Of a DNA stretch of 64,000 nt, positions 26,374 to 37,565 are shown one piece after another (the stretch's first letter is position 1; each line of letters opens with the position of its first letter). A program made the translations under genes and the position numbers. Under the pieces are notes generated by a model. That model ran no database searches. It was not told the origin of the DNA and worked only from the letters and a program-made list of their open reading frames with translations. The DNA comes from Deltaproteobacteria bacterium (GTDB taxonomy: Bacteria; Desulfobacterota; Desulfobulbia; Desulfobulbales; Desulfurivibrionaceae), in NCBI GenBank assembly GCA_013349285.1, contig DUZU01000007.1:21223-85222 (forward strand), written 5' to 3'.

Positions 26374-26702
26374 TGCTTGCTCCTATCCTAACTTTTTCAA
26401 AAGGTTCCAGGTTGATCACAACCCATGGCAACTCATGTCATAAACCTGCAAAGCGACCACCCTGCGCTGATGGCGGGGAGCCGATGGTTTAAGACGCTGA
26501 AAACTCTTTGAGGTAACTCTAATTTTTCAACATACCGCAGGAACCGAAAAGCACAAGGGCCATGGCATCCGGGGCACACTTTTTTTGATCCTTCCTCTCG
26601 GGCAACAGAAGAAGGGCTAAGAAATTTTCATCACCAAACCAAGAGGCGAACCCTTATCCGGCATGTTCATTTCTTGGTTTGGGCAAAGGGCGTCGCGCCC
26701 GA
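26374..26702 (-). other. Structured intergenic element between proB and proA
   Basis: A 329-base spacer inside an otherwise tight operon. Right after the proB stop is a short hairpin (gggcg, cga, cgccc). A perfect 11-pair stem follows (26634-26644 with 26672-26682, 27-base loop). A 44-codon minus-strand open frame without a start codon (26653 to 26519) reads protein-like: it starts GFASWFGDENFLAL and ends FGSCGMLKN. Another start-less frame in the next stretch contains RLPAISAGWSLCRFMT. The mixture of frames, stops and hairpins looks like a non-coding or decayed mobile element, not a gene. It may alter the ProB to ProA ratio. Confidence 0.4.
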
Positions 26703-28879
<2,177 letters not shown>

Positions 28880-28894
28880 CTAATGTCAGCAATT

Positions 28895-28924
28895 TTGCTG
28901 CGGTTCAGGAATGAACCGCAGCAA
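28895..28924 (-). promoter_or_regulatory. Perfect 13-pair hairpin between rpmA and obgE
   Basis: The arm TTGCTGCGGTTCA pairs exactly with its complement across a GGAA loop on the plus strand. On the transcribed minus strand no T-run follows, so it is unlikely to be a full terminator. It may be an RNase processing or stabilising element that sets ribosomal protein against Obg output. Confidence 0.6.
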
Positions 28925-28937
28925 CAAGCAAACTTTT

Positions 28938-29201
28938 TTAGTTGGACTCAACAGGGTAAACGCTAACCCTTTTTTTATTGCGACCATATTTTTCATAGGT
29001 CACAACGCCATCAACCATGGCGAACAGGGTGTAATCACGCCCCAGGCCAACGTTGGTGCCGGGATGAATCACCGTTCCCAGCTGACGAACAAGAATATTG
29101 CCGGCCCGAACCACCTGACCACCAAAACGTTTTACCCCGCGCCGTTGCGCGTTACTGTCCCGACCGTTCTTTGAGCTACCGCCCGCTTTCTTATGTGCCA
29201 C
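28938..29201 (-). CDS. rpmA: 50S ribosomal protein L27
   Basis: 87 residues beginning [20 protein letters not shown], with the L27 core [16 protein letters not shown]. The N-terminus lacks the cleavable extension of Firmicutes. It sits near the peptidyl-transferase centre. It follows rplU after 30 bases, in the conserved rplU-rpmA-obgE order. Confidence 0.96.
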   Translation of the reverse strand: MAHKKAGGSSKNGRDSNAQRRGVKRFGGQVVRAGNILVRQLGTVIHPGTNVGLGRDYTLFAMVDGVVTYEKYGRNKKRVSVYPVESN

Positions 29202-29231
29202 AATAATACCTCTTGTGTTTAAACAATTCTA

Positions 29232-29543
29232 TTAGGCTGAAATTTCTTTAATTTCAAGGGCAGTATACTCCTGCCGATGGCCGTTCTTTACCCGATAACC
29301 CTGGCGACGCTTTTTCTTGAAAACAAGCACTTTCTTGGCTTTATCCTGTTCAACGATCCGGGCGGTAACTTTGGCGCCGTCAACAACCGGCTGACCAACT
29401 TTAACGTCATCGCCGTCTGCTACCAGCAGAACATCGGACAATTCAATGGTATCGCCAACGTTACCGGCAAGTTTTTCTACCCGAAGACGCTCACCAGCTG
29501 CAACTTGATACTGTTTTCCGCCGGTACGAATGATTGCGTACAT
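29232..29543 (-). CDS. rplU: 50S ribosomal protein L21
   Basis: 103 residues from the ATG at 29543 (MYAIIRTGGKQYQVAAGERL), preceded by a strong ttggagga site. An upstream in-frame start at 29558 would swallow that site. It contains the L21 core KKVLVFKKKRRQGYRVKNGH. First gene of the rplU-rpmA-obgE-proB transcript. Confidence 0.96.
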   Translation of the reverse strand: MYAIIRTGGKQYQVAAGERLRVEKLAGNVGDTIELSDVLLVADGDDVKVGQPVVDGAKVTARIVEQDKAKKVLVFKKKRRQGYRVKNGHRQEYTALEIKEISA

Positions 29544-29709
29544 AATTTCCTCCAACAACTGAACTCGTCAAATAACGGCCAGTGGACAGCCGTTGCGTAA
29601 AATTCTTCTTTTTAACTTCACCAAACAGGCCTCTGAAACAGAGTAACCACCTGCCCTCAACCCGACTTTAGCCATCGGAGCAATCCGATATTTCGCCGGG
29701 TGCGTGAAA
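29544..29709 (-). promoter_or_regulatory. Long structured 5' leader of rplU
   Basis: About 165 bases lie between the predicted start and the ATG. Two hairpins are visible: 29674-29689 (ATCGGA, TTGC, TCCGAT on the RNA strand) and 29574-29594 (aacggc with gccgtt), the second close to the ribosome site. Ribosomal protein genes often carry autoregulatory leaders. This is suggestive only. Confidence 0.45.
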
Positions 29710-29715
29710 CAGACA

Positions 29716-29744
29716 TAGATACCCACAACCAACCTTTTTGTCAA
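29716..29744 (-). promoter_or_regulatory. Sigma-70 promoter for rplU
   Basis: On the minus strand, TTGACA (29744-29739), 17 bases, TATCTA (29721-29716). A perfect -35 and a good -10, just past the rng terminator. Confidence 0.75.
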
Positions 29745-29769
29745 GCCATAATAAAACGAAATGCTCGAC

Positions 29770-29811
29770 AAAAACAAACAGACCCCCATTATTAAAAGAG
29801 ATGGCGGTCTA
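29770..29811 (-). terminator. Rho-independent terminator of the rng transcript
   Basis: agacccccat (29780-29789) pairs with atggcggtct (29801-29810) with one mismatch, followed on the minus strand by a T-rich tract. The hairpin overlaps the rng stop codon. Confidence 0.65.
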
Positions 29812-31362
29812 GGCCAATTCCGCCCCCCAGATCATTTCAAACTTTTCCAGATGCAGATCCTTGACCGGCTTGATGGTGATCTGCTTATTGGTCGCATTCT
29901 GCAGGTAATCTATGGTTGAGGCCTCCTCCTTGAGCATCATCGCCGCAACCTTGGGATGAACCCTCAAGGTCACGTTTACATCGGCCATCTTGGGGGCCTC
30001 GCGCTCGACCTTGCGGAAGATATCATAACAGATGGTGCGGCTCGATTTGAGCATCCCCTCGCCATGGCAATAGAGGCACGGCTCGCACATCATATGGGCC
30101 AGATCCTCGCGGTTGCGTTTACGCGTCATCTGCACCAGCCCGAACTCGCTGACCTTGAGGATATTCACCCTGCTCTTGTCCTTCTTGGCCGCCTCCTTGA
30201 GCGCGGCAAAAACCTCGTCCCGGTGGGCCTCCTCTTCCATATCGATAAAATCGATAATAATGATCCCGCCGATATTGCGCATCCGCAGCTGGTAGGCGAT
30301 CTCCTTGACCGCCTCCATGTTGGTCTTGAAGATGGTTTCCTCCAGGCCGCTTTTGCCCACATACCTGCCGGTATTCACATCGACCACGGTCAAGGCCTCG
30401 GTGGTTTCAATGATGATATAGCCGCCGCAGCGCAACCAGATTTTTTTGTCCAGGGCGCGGTTGACATCCATCTCAATGCCGTAGGCATCAAAGATCGGCA
30501 TATTGCTCTCGGAAAGATGAACCCTGCCCTTGAGGCGCGGGGCAAAGGTTTCGACAAAACGCAGTACCCGGCCAAAGGTTTTTTCATCATCCACCACCAC
30601 CCGGTCCACATCCGGCGAAAAAATATCGCGGACCACCCGCAGGGTGATATCAAGATCCTCGTACACCAGACTGGGGACCGGGGCCTTGGCGGCAACATCC
30701 TGCACCTCATCCCAGGTATGGAGCAAAAACTCCATATCCGCTTCCAGGTCCTCATTGGTGACATTTTCCGCCACCGTCCTCACGATAAAACCGGTGCCGG
30801 CCGGCCGCAGGGTTTCGATATCCTGGCGCAGCTGCTGCCGGACCTCTTCATCTTCAATCTTACGGGAGATCCCGATATGATCGGTCATCGGCATGAAAAC
30901 CAGATTCCGGCAGGGCAAGGTTATATGACAGGTGAGCCGGGCGCCTTTGGTGCCCATGGGCTCTTTGCAGATCTGCACCATAATGGACTGGCCTTCGGTG
31001 AGCAGGTCGTCGATATTAAGGCCCGGGGTGCGATGGCTCAGGGAATCCGGCGTCTCGCTGCCGCCGCAGCAACCGGTACCGGCGCCATTGCCGCCGCGGT
31101 CACACTTGGCCATCCTTTTTTCAAACTGATCGGTACTGATATGCACATCATCAACGTACAAAAAGCCGGTGCGTTCAAGGCCGATATCGACAAAAGCCGC
31201 CTGCATGCCGGGCAGAACCCGAACAACCCGCCCCCGGTAGATATTGCCGACCAACCCTTTTTCGCAGGGCTGCTCAAGATAAAACTCTACCAGGTTGCCG
31301 TGTTCAACCAAGGCAATCCTGATTTCATAGGGAGTCGCATTTATTAACAATTCAGTAGACAT
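29809..31362 (-). CDS. rng: Ribonuclease G/E family endoribonuclease
   Basis: 517 residues from the ATG at 31362, the RNase G length class, without an RNase E scaffold. An S1 domain comes first (GLVGNIYRGRVVRVLPGMQAAFVDIG), interrupted by a Gly/Cys-rich insert. The RNase-H-like and DNase-like catalytic parts carry the magnesium-binding VDVNTGRYVG and IDFIDMEEEAH segments. A zinc-link-like CEPCLYCHGEG is near 415. It matures rRNA and turns over mRNA, cutting single-stranded AU-rich sites. A GTG five codons upstream is possible. It follows the radical SAM gene by about 200 bases. Confidence 0.93.
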   Translation of the reverse strand: MSTELLINATPYEIRIALVEHGNLVEFYLEQPCEKGLVGNIYRGRVVRVLPGMQAAFVDIGLERTGFLYVDDVHISTDQFEKRMAKCDRGGNGAGTGCCGGSETPDSLSHRTPGLNIDDLLTEGQSIMVQICKEPMGTKGARLTCHITLPCRNLVFMPMTDHIGISRKIEDEEVRQQLRQDIETLRPAGTGFIVRTVAENVTNEDLEADMEFLLHTWDEVQDVAAKAPVPSLVYEDLDITLRVVRDIFSPDVDRVVVDDEKTFGRVLRFVETFAPRLKGRVHLSESNMPIFDAYGIEMDVNRALDKKIWLRCGGYIIIETTEALTVVDVNTGRYVGKSGLEETIFKTNMEAVKEIAYQLRMRNIGGIIIIDFIDMEEEAHRDEVFAALKEAAKKDKSRVNILKVSEFGLVQMTRKRNREDLAHMMCEPCLYCHGEGMLKSSRTICYDIFRKVEREAPKMADVNVTLRVHPKVAAMMLKEEASTIDYLQNATNKQITIKPVKDLHLEKFEMIWGAELA

Positions 31363-31464
31363 GACAAGTAACCACACATTTGGTTGGCATTAATATCCTA
31401 GATTAGAAACAAACTGCAAAACATATCACTTTTGCCGGCCAACCTTAAACAAAGGCCAAAGACA

Positions 31465-31494
31465 ACAAAGAATAAAATGATCCTCAAAGATCAG
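31465..31494 (-). terminator. Weak terminator after the radical SAM gene
   Basis: On the minus strand a five-pair stem (tgatc / gatca, plus-strand arms 31478-31482 and 31489-31493) is followed by a T-rich tract. Weak stem, so read-through into rng is likely. Confidence 0.35.
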
Positions 31495-31567
31495 GGTCTC
31501 TTGATCAGCTTCCCGTCAGCTTCAGCCAAACAATCATTTAATGTTGCAGCTGCACCTCCTAAATTAA

Positions 31568-34120
31568 TCAAGGATGCACATTATACCCTTCGCTCTTTAC
31601 TTTCAAGACTCTAATTTGCTGAACTTCATTATCAGGCAAGGCAAAAAGGGTGGCCACCATCTCCACCGGCTTGACCCCGGCCACACTCGGCTCGCTGATC
31701 AATCCCAGGGAAAGCTCCTGGTCCGGGGTAATCGCCAGCTCGTGCAGCAACGGCCGCAGGTCAACGGGCCGCTGCTTACCTTTGCGGACAAATGAGGCGG
31801 GAATGCTTTCCCGGGCCAGGGCCGCCTGCACCGCCTCATGGCTCGGCATCTTTGCCAAGCGGAGTCGATACCAGACAATCGCCTTACTCGGCTGGTCCTT
31901 GCCGCCCAAGGTGACCTGGCGGACCGTGAAGCCTCCGGGCAATTGCCGGTTGAGCAGATCGATAAAGGCGGGAATGTCGGCGGGCGGTTCATAGAGATCA
32001 ACCACCATATATTCGACCAGGCTTTCCGTGCCCAACGGCAAAGCCGGGCTGAAGGACACCTTGGGCGAGGGATTAAAACCCTGGGAAAAATTAAGGGGCA
32101 GCCGCGCCCGGCGAAAGGCCCGGTAAAAGACCTGAATCAACTCAAGATGGCTCAGCAATCTGGCATTATCCAACCGGGAGTAATCTATCCGGTAGTAAAA
32201 ATGGGGGCCTGTCTGCGGCTGGGGCGGTTTGGCGCCGGACTCCTCCGCCGGCAACGGGCTGGACGGCGGGGCCACGGCAACCGCCCTTGGGCCCGCCTCT
32301 TTTTTCAGCTGCTGGACAATGGGCTTCACTGTTTTAAAATCACAGAGGCCGCATTTCTGGCAACCATGCACCCGGCAATCCGGGGTGTAGGCCTCGGCCA
32401 AAGCCTTTTCATATTCCTCGACATAAAAGCTATCATCCACCCCGGCGTCAAGGTGCTGCCAAGGCAAAACCTCGGATGGCGAACGGCGGCGCATATATGC
32501 ATCAAGATCGATCCCGCATTTTTCAGCGGCCATCCGCCAGCGGACGAGATTGAAATGATCGGACCAGGCGTCAAAGCGGGCGCCCAGCAGCCAGGCCTCT
32601 TCAAGCAAGAGCGAAAGCCTGCGATCCCCCCGGGAAAAAACCCCTTCCAGAAAACTCATCTTGGGATCCTGCCACTTAAACTTCGTGGCCTTGCCCCGGA
32701 ACTGCCCCCGCAAAAAATCAATCCGGCCATAACCTTCGTCAAGGGTGAGCTGGGGCTCCCGCTCAAAGGGGGTATGGGGCTTGGGCACGAACACTCCGCC
32801 GCTGACCGTGACCTTGGTCCGGCCGCCCTTGCCTTTTTTCAGGACCTTGGCGGCCAACTCCGGAATGGCGGCAATATCCTCCTCGGTTTCGGTGGGCAGC
32901 CCGAACATAAAATAGAGCTTGATCAGATTCCAACCCAACCCGAAAGCAGCCTCGGCGGTGGCCAACAGATCTTCCTCGGTAATCCCCTTGTTGATCACCC
33001 GCCGCATCCGGTCGGTCCCGGCCTCGGGGGCCAGGGTGAAACCGGTCTTGCGCACCCGCTTGATCTGCTCCATGATCTCCGGGGTCAACGAGCCCACCCG
33101 CAGCGAGGGCAGCGAAACGGAAACCTTTTGCCGGGCAAATTCATCCATCAATTTCAGCAACAGATCGCTGAGGCAGGAATAATCACCGGTGCTCAGGGAA
33201 AGCAGAGCCATCTCATCAAAGCCGCCTTCGGCAATACCCTTAACCGCCAACTCAAAGATCTTGTCCGGATCCCGCTCCCGAACCGGGCGATAGATAACCC
33301 CGGCCTGGCAGAAACGGCAGCCCCGGGTGCACCCTCTGGCAACCTCGAGACCCAGCCGGTCATGGACGATCCGGGTAAGGGGAACCAGAGGCGGATGGCC
33401 CTGGCTGACCTGGTTCAGATCAGGCAGAATCCGGCGGCGGACCCGGGCCGGCTGCCCGCCGGCAACCTTCATCCCGCTAAAATTACCATTCTGATCATAG
33501 CCGGGCTGATAAAAGGAAGGAACATAGACCCCGGTAATCTCGGCCAGCCGGCGCAAGGTCGCCTGACGATCTTCGCCCGCCTGTTTTGCCGCGATCATGG
33601 CCTCGGCGATCTCAATTATCGCCTCTTCACCGTCCCCCAGCAGGATGGCGTCGAAAAAATCAGCCACCGGTTCCGGGTGAAAGGCGCAGGGCCCGCCGCC
33701 GAGAACCAGAGGATAACTCTCATCCCGCTCCGCAGCCCGCAGCGGAATATCCGCCAGCTTGAGAATGGTGAGGATATTGATGTAGCAAAGCTCATAGGGC
33801 AAGGTGATGCCCAGCACGTCAAAATCACGCAGGGGGCGTTGCGACTCCAGGCTGAACAGGGGCAAGCCATGCTCGAACAGCAGTTTTTCAAGATCGAGAT
33901 CCGGGGCATAGACCCGTTCCGCCAACAGGTTCTTCTGCTCATTGACCAGATGATAAAGGATCTGCAAGCCCTGATGGGACATGCCGATCTCATAAAGATC
34001 CGGAAAGGCGAGAACCATGGTCAGATCGACTTGTTGCCAATCCTTGTTGACCACGTTAAATTCGTTGCCGCCGTAGCGGCTGGGCTGCTTGACCTGGGGC
34101 AACAGGGTGTCATATTTCAT
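31568..34120 (-). CDS. TIGR03960-type radical SAM protein fused to a TIGR03936 (DUF2344) domain
   Basis: 850 residues. A B12-binding-like N-terminal domain is followed by a radical SAM core whose cluster motif is CTRGCRFC (Cys264, 268, 271), then a DUF2344/TIGR03936 domain from about 630 (FYYRIDYSRLDNARLLSHLE). A Cys-rich stretch, CRVHGCQKCGLCDF, lies before the C-terminal domain and could hold another metal site. The fusion is widespread and usually lies next to rng, rplU or obgE, as here, which hints at RNA or ribosome modification, but the reaction is not established as far as I know. The minus-strand rng gene follows. Confidence 0.85.
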   Translation of the reverse strand: MKYDTLLPQVKQPSRYGGNEFNVVNKDWQQVDLTMVLAFPDLYEIGMSHQGLQILYHLVNEQKNLLAERVYAPDLDLEKLLFEHGLPLFSLESQRPLRDFDVLGITLPYELCYINILTILKLADIPLRAAERDESYPLVLGGGPCAFHPEPVADFFDAILLGDGEEAIIEIAEAMIAAKQAGEDRQATLRRLAEITGVYVPSFYQPGYDQNGNFSGMKVAGGQPARVRRRILPDLNQVSQGHPPLVPLTRIVHDRLGLEVARGCTRGCRFCQAGVIYRPVRERDPDKIFELAVKGIAEGGFDEMALLSLSTGDYSCLSDLLLKLMDEFARQKVSVSLPSLRVGSLTPEIMEQIKRVRKTGFTLAPEAGTDRMRRVINKGITEEDLLATAEAAFGLGWNLIKLYFMFGLPTETEEDIAAIPELAAKVLKKGKGGRTKVTVSGGVFVPKPHTPFEREPQLTLDEGYGRIDFLRGQFRGKATKFKWQDPKMSFLEGVFSRGDRRLSLLLEEAWLLGARFDAWSDHFNLVRWRMAAEKCGIDLDAYMRRRSPSEVLPWQHLDAGVDDSFYVEEYEKALAEAYTPDCRVHGCQKCGLCDFKTVKPIVQQLKKEAGPRAVAVAPPSSPLPAEESGAKPPQPQTGPHFYYRIDYSRLDNARLLSHLELIQVFYRAFRRARLPLNFSQGFNPSPKVSFSPALPLGTESLVEYMVVDLYEPPADIPAFIDLLNRQLPGGFTVRQVTLGGKDQPSKAIVWYRLRLAKMPSHEAVQAALARESIPASFVRKGKQRPVDLRPLLHELAITPDQELSLGLISEPSVAGVKPVEMVATLFALPDNEVQQIRVLKVKSEGYNVHP

Positions 34121-34277
34121 ATGCGTTTATATCCAAAAACTCTCAACAACCAAAGAAAGGAGGTTGATATATTTTATAAAAAATTGATCGAAAGAAAATA
34201 TCAATCACAAGGACAACAAAAGAGCTACAGGTGGAAAACTCGCCACAAAGTCCCGGCGCAACCAAACAGCCGCGCCG

Positions 34278-35102
34278 TCATTCAATGACCTCCCGCTGAA
34301 AACCCGCGGGCAACCTTACCACAAAATCACGCTCGGTAAAATGGGCATCGACGAGCAACTCGCTAAAAGCCAATTCCATCACCGACCCGTTCTTGGTGCT
34401 GGCATGCACCTCAATCAGAGCGGGCAGGCGACATTCACTTTTTTCACCAGCGGATTTATGCTGATAGCCCAGATAACGGACATCCATCAGGGTGTGCTGA
34501 TCTTCATCAACCACGATATGGCGAAGGATGAGCTTTTCTTGCGGATCAAAAAGCAGATGCCGGCGCACCGTTTCCCGGTCATAAGCCAGCTCAAACCAGA
34601 GACCACGGCCTTCGCCATCCTCAGCCACCGCAAATATCTCTAATTCTTCCGGAGCAAGCCGGCCGGCCAACCAAAAAAAAGCATGTTCAGGCTCAAAACC
34701 CTTGGGCGCGTAGTCTTTAAATTTTTGGGCGGTGACAACCCCTTCATACCCCTTGGCCTCGGGGACCACCACATACCGAAACTTTTCGCCATCGACACTG
34801 AGGATAACCAGGGGCTGACCAAGGGGGTTGAGACCGACAAACTTCAGGTAAGCCGGGCTCATGGCCTGCAGGAAACCCTGCAGGGAGCCTTTGTGCAAAA
34901 CGGATTTGACAGTGGCCCGGACCTGTACATCCAGACAGCAATTACACTCCTGCTGACTGGCCACCACCTGCAGAAAATCAACTTTAGCCTGCTCCCGGAC
35001 CGCGGCCTCCAGCGAAACCGTGGCGGGCAGAGTCGCACAACCTGTTACCCACAAAAGGAAAAAAGTTAGCAGACTACAAGTTTTCACCAACCCAAAGCTC
35101 AT
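34278..35102 (-). CDS. Outer-membrane-type lipoprotein, DUF4292/LolB-like
   Basis: 274 residues with a lipoprotein signal ending in the lipobox VTGC (about 19-22). The mature part is beta-rich, with segments such as LQGFLQAMSPAYLKFVGLNP and VDGEKFRYVV resembling the LolA/LolB-like fold of DUF4292 proteins. It may carry or insert lipids or lipoproteins at the outer membrane; this is inferred from fold-like features. The start overlaps the upstream TPR gene stop by 4 bases, so the two are coupled and probably work together in the envelope. Confidence 0.6.
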   Translation of the reverse strand: MSFGLVKTCSLLTFFLLWVTGCATLPATVSLEAAVREQAKVDFLQVVASQQECNCCLDVQVRATVKSVLHKGSLQGFLQAMSPAYLKFVGLNPLGQPLVILSVDGEKFRYVVVPEAKGYEGVVTAQKFKDYAPKGFEPEHAFFWLAGRLAPEELEIFAVAEDGEGRGLWFELAYDRETVRRHLLFDPQEKLILRHIVVDEDQHTLMDVRYLGYQHKSAGEKSECRLPALIEVHASTKNGSVMELAFSELLVDAHFTERDFVVRLPAGFQREVIE

Positions 35103-36835
35103 TGCCCACTACCCTGCGGCGAAGCCAACGACTCTAATTTACGGCGAACGATATCCGCCTTTTCATCCTCGCCATAAAGCTCGATCGATCGGCCAAAGGC
35201 CTGCCGGGCGCCCTCGATATTTCCCGCCTTGAGCAGGGCTTCGCCGAGATGCTCATAGATCGTCGGATCATCATCGGACAACTCGACGGCCCGCTCCAGC
35301 TCCTCAACCGCGCGGCCATAGGCCCCCTGTTGATAGTAAACCCAGCCCAGGCTGTCCCGGATAAAACCATCTTTGGGCTGCAGCAAAACCGCGCGCTCGA
35401 TATAGACCTTGGCCTGCTCAAGATTACGCCCCTCCTCCGCCCAGCTGTATCCGACATAATTCAAGGCGCGGGCATGGTCGGGATCACGCTTGATGACCTC
35501 CTCCATCTCCCGCATCGAACCTTGATGATCATCAATCTTATGCAAAAAAAGCCCGTACTCATAGCCGACATCACTATTATCGGGAAAATCGACAAAGGCC
35601 TTTTTAAAAACCGCGTGGCCCTTATCAACCTTACCCTGTTGCTGATAAACCATCGCCAACCCCACGTAAAAAACAAGACTGCGGTGGGCGCTGTCAGCAA
35701 TGGCGTCAAGCAGTAAAGACTCGGCCGCGGCCTGATCTCCTTCTTCCTGGAGGATCTTGACCAACATCAGCAACGATTCCCCATATGAGGAGCTGCCCGG
35801 CTTCACCTGGCCAAGAATTTTTTTAACAGAGGCCATATCCCCCTGCTGATAATAGGCCAGGACCAGCATGGAGCGCGCCCCCTCCGAGTCGGGCTTGCGG
35901 GCGAGCACCTCGGTCAGACGGGCGATCGCCGCATCGTAGCGGCCGTTATCAATCAGGATCTTGCTAATGGTGAAATCAAGTTTATCAACATCCGCCACCT
36001 CTTTGCGCAACTCTTCCAACTCGGCCAGGGCCTCATCGATCTTCCCCTGCTGCAGATAGTTATTGGCCAGATAACGGCGGGCCCTTTCATCCGGGCCGCT
36101 TTCCTCGATTATCCGCCGATAGAGCGCAATGGCCTTGTCAAAATTCTTTTCCTGCTCATAAAGATCCGCGGTTTCATAAGCCAGCATCGCCGACCAGTTC
36201 AACGACAGCGCTTTTTCATAGGCGGCCATGGCCTTGACGTTAAAACGCAACTCCTGATAAAGCTTGGCCAGATAATAATAACCGGCATAGGACTCAGGAT
36301 CGAGCTCGACCATATGCTCCAGCACCTGCTGGGCATTTTCATACTGCCGATAGCGGGCGTAAAGGCCGCCGAGCATCAACATCACATTAAAATTCCTGGG
36401 CTCTTCGGCCAAAATCTCTTTATAGATCGCCACCGCGTCCTTGGGCCGCTGCATGGAACTATAAAGGTTGGCAAGCAGCGAGCGGGCGCCGATATTTTTC
36501 GGTTCAAGCTCGATTATTTTTTCAATCCAGGCCACGCCCTGTTCACGCTGATCGGTTTTCACCAACAACAGGGCCAGGGTCTCCATGACATGAACGGCCC
36601 GCCGGTCGCAAAGCAGGGCCTGTTTGTAGGCATAGATCGCCTCGTCATAATGATCTTCCAACTCCGCCGATTTGCCCCACAGAAAATTAAAATAGGAACA
36701 GCCCCGGTCAACCGCCTCATCGTAGGGCTCAAGTTCAGCCGCAAAAGGCGGCTGATCGGAAACGCCCTGATTCGTCGACACGCAGGAGATGCAGCCGAGC
36801 ATCAGACAACCCATGACGATAATCCGTTTCCACAT
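35099..36835 (-). CDS. Tetratricopeptide-repeat lipoprotein
   Basis: 578 residues from the ATG at 36835. The N-terminus MWKRIIVMGCLMLGCISC is a lipoprotein signal with lipobox at Cys18. The rest is about twelve to fourteen TPR units, for example NYVGYSWAEEGRNLEQAKVY and YQQGAYGRAVEELERAVELS. The longer open frame starting at 37054 would overlap tmk and lacks a signal, so it is rejected. TPR lipoproteins of this size act as scaffolds for envelope assembly or secretion complexes. It is coupled to the DUF4292-like gene by a 4-base overlap. Confidence 0.8.
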   Translation of the reverse strand: MWKRIIVMGCLMLGCISCVSTNQGVSDQPPFAAELEPYDEAVDRGCSYFNFLWGKSAELEDHYDEAIYAYKQALLCDRRAVHVMETLALLLVKTDQREQGVAWIEKIIELEPKNIGARSLLANLYSSMQRPKDAVAIYKEILAEEPRNFNVMLMLGGLYARYRQYENAQQVLEHMVELDPESYAGYYYLAKLYQELRFNVKAMAAYEKALSLNWSAMLAYETADLYEQEKNFDKAIALYRRIIEESGPDERARRYLANNYLQQGKIDEALAELEELRKEVADVDKLDFTISKILIDNGRYDAAIARLTEVLARKPDSEGARSMLVLAYYQQGDMASVKKILGQVKPGSSSYGESLLMLVKILQEEGDQAAAESLLLDAIADSAHRSLVFYVGLAMVYQQQGKVDKGHAVFKKAFVDFPDNSDVGYEYGLFLHKIDDHQGSMREMEEVIKRDPDHARALNYVGYSWAEEGRNLEQAKVYIERAVLLQPKDGFIRDSLGWVYYQQGAYGRAVEELERAVELSDDDPTIYEHLGEALLKAGNIEGARQAFGRSIELYGEDEKADIVRRKLESLASPQGSGQ

Positions 36836-36908
36836 TGGCGCCGCCGAATATTTTTTTAAAATAAGGTTCTCCACTCTCTTCACTGCCCGATTATTTGATG
36901 ATGCGCAT

Positions 36909-37529
36909 TTATAAGGAAAAAAGCTCTGCAACCTGATCCAAAACCAGCCGATGGACGGTTGCCGCATCCCCGGTACAATCCACTCGGCGGATATAATCCC
37001 CTTCCAGATCGGCAAAAATCGCCGCGACCTTATCCAGCATACTCTCCTGTTCAAAGTCGTTCAAGATCTCCCCCCGTAATTTCTGAACCCGATGCACCCC
37101 CACGGCAACAGGCGCCTCAAGGATGATGACCAGATCCGGAATCGGGGCAAACTTTTCGTTTTCGGCAATAATCGTCCGGGGATCATGCCCGGCCGCCCCC
37201 TGGTAGGCTGCGGTTGAAAAATAGTAGCGGTCGCAAAGAACGACTTGGCCGGCGGCCAGGGCCGGGGCTACAACCTCGCGCACATGCTCCCGCCGATCAT
37301 CCATAAAGAGCTGCAGCTCCTGCTCCGGGGTGGCGCTGCTTCTATCCTGGAAAAGCTTCCTTATCTTTTGGCCGTATTGCCCGTCGGTGGGCTCCCGGGT
37401 AGCCACCACCGTCATCCCCTTCTGTTCAAGGACGCGGGCGAGCATTTCGATCTGGGTGGTCTTGCCGGTGCCGTCAATCCCCTCAAAGACGACGAACAGC
37501 CCTTTTCTGTTGCGGTTATGTTTTGTCAT
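36909..37529 (-). CDS. tmk: Thymidylate kinase
   Basis: 206 residues with the P-loop FEGIDGTGKTTQ, the DR(Y/F) motif in LCDRYYFSTAAYQG and a lid region near 140-150 that lacks the Arg-rich pattern of the E. coli type in its usual place. It phosphorylates dTMP to dTDP. Located between pdxA and the TPR lipoprotein in a minus-strand run of genes. Confidence 0.93.
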   Translation of the reverse strand: MTKHNRNRKGLFVVFEGIDGTGKTTQIEMLARVLEQKGMTVVATREPTDGQYGQKIRKLFQDRSSATPEQELQLFMDDRREHVREVVAPALAAGQVVLCDRYYFSTAAYQGAAGHDPRTIIAENEKFAPIPDLVIILEAPVAVGVHRVQKLRGEILNDFEQESMLDKVAAIFADLEGDYIRRVDCTGDAATVHRLVLDQVAELFSL

Positions 37530-37565
37530 TCTATTATGGATGGTTTTAATTTTGTAAAAAAATAC

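Noticed and set aside
29956..31347. 463-codon plus-strand open frame across rng
   Set aside because: Shadow of the well-supported RNase G gene.
31838..34288. 816-codon plus-strand open frame
   Set aside because: It is the mirror of the radical SAM gene; the translation is Gly/Pro/Gln-rich with no domain, while the minus strand has a complete known protein.
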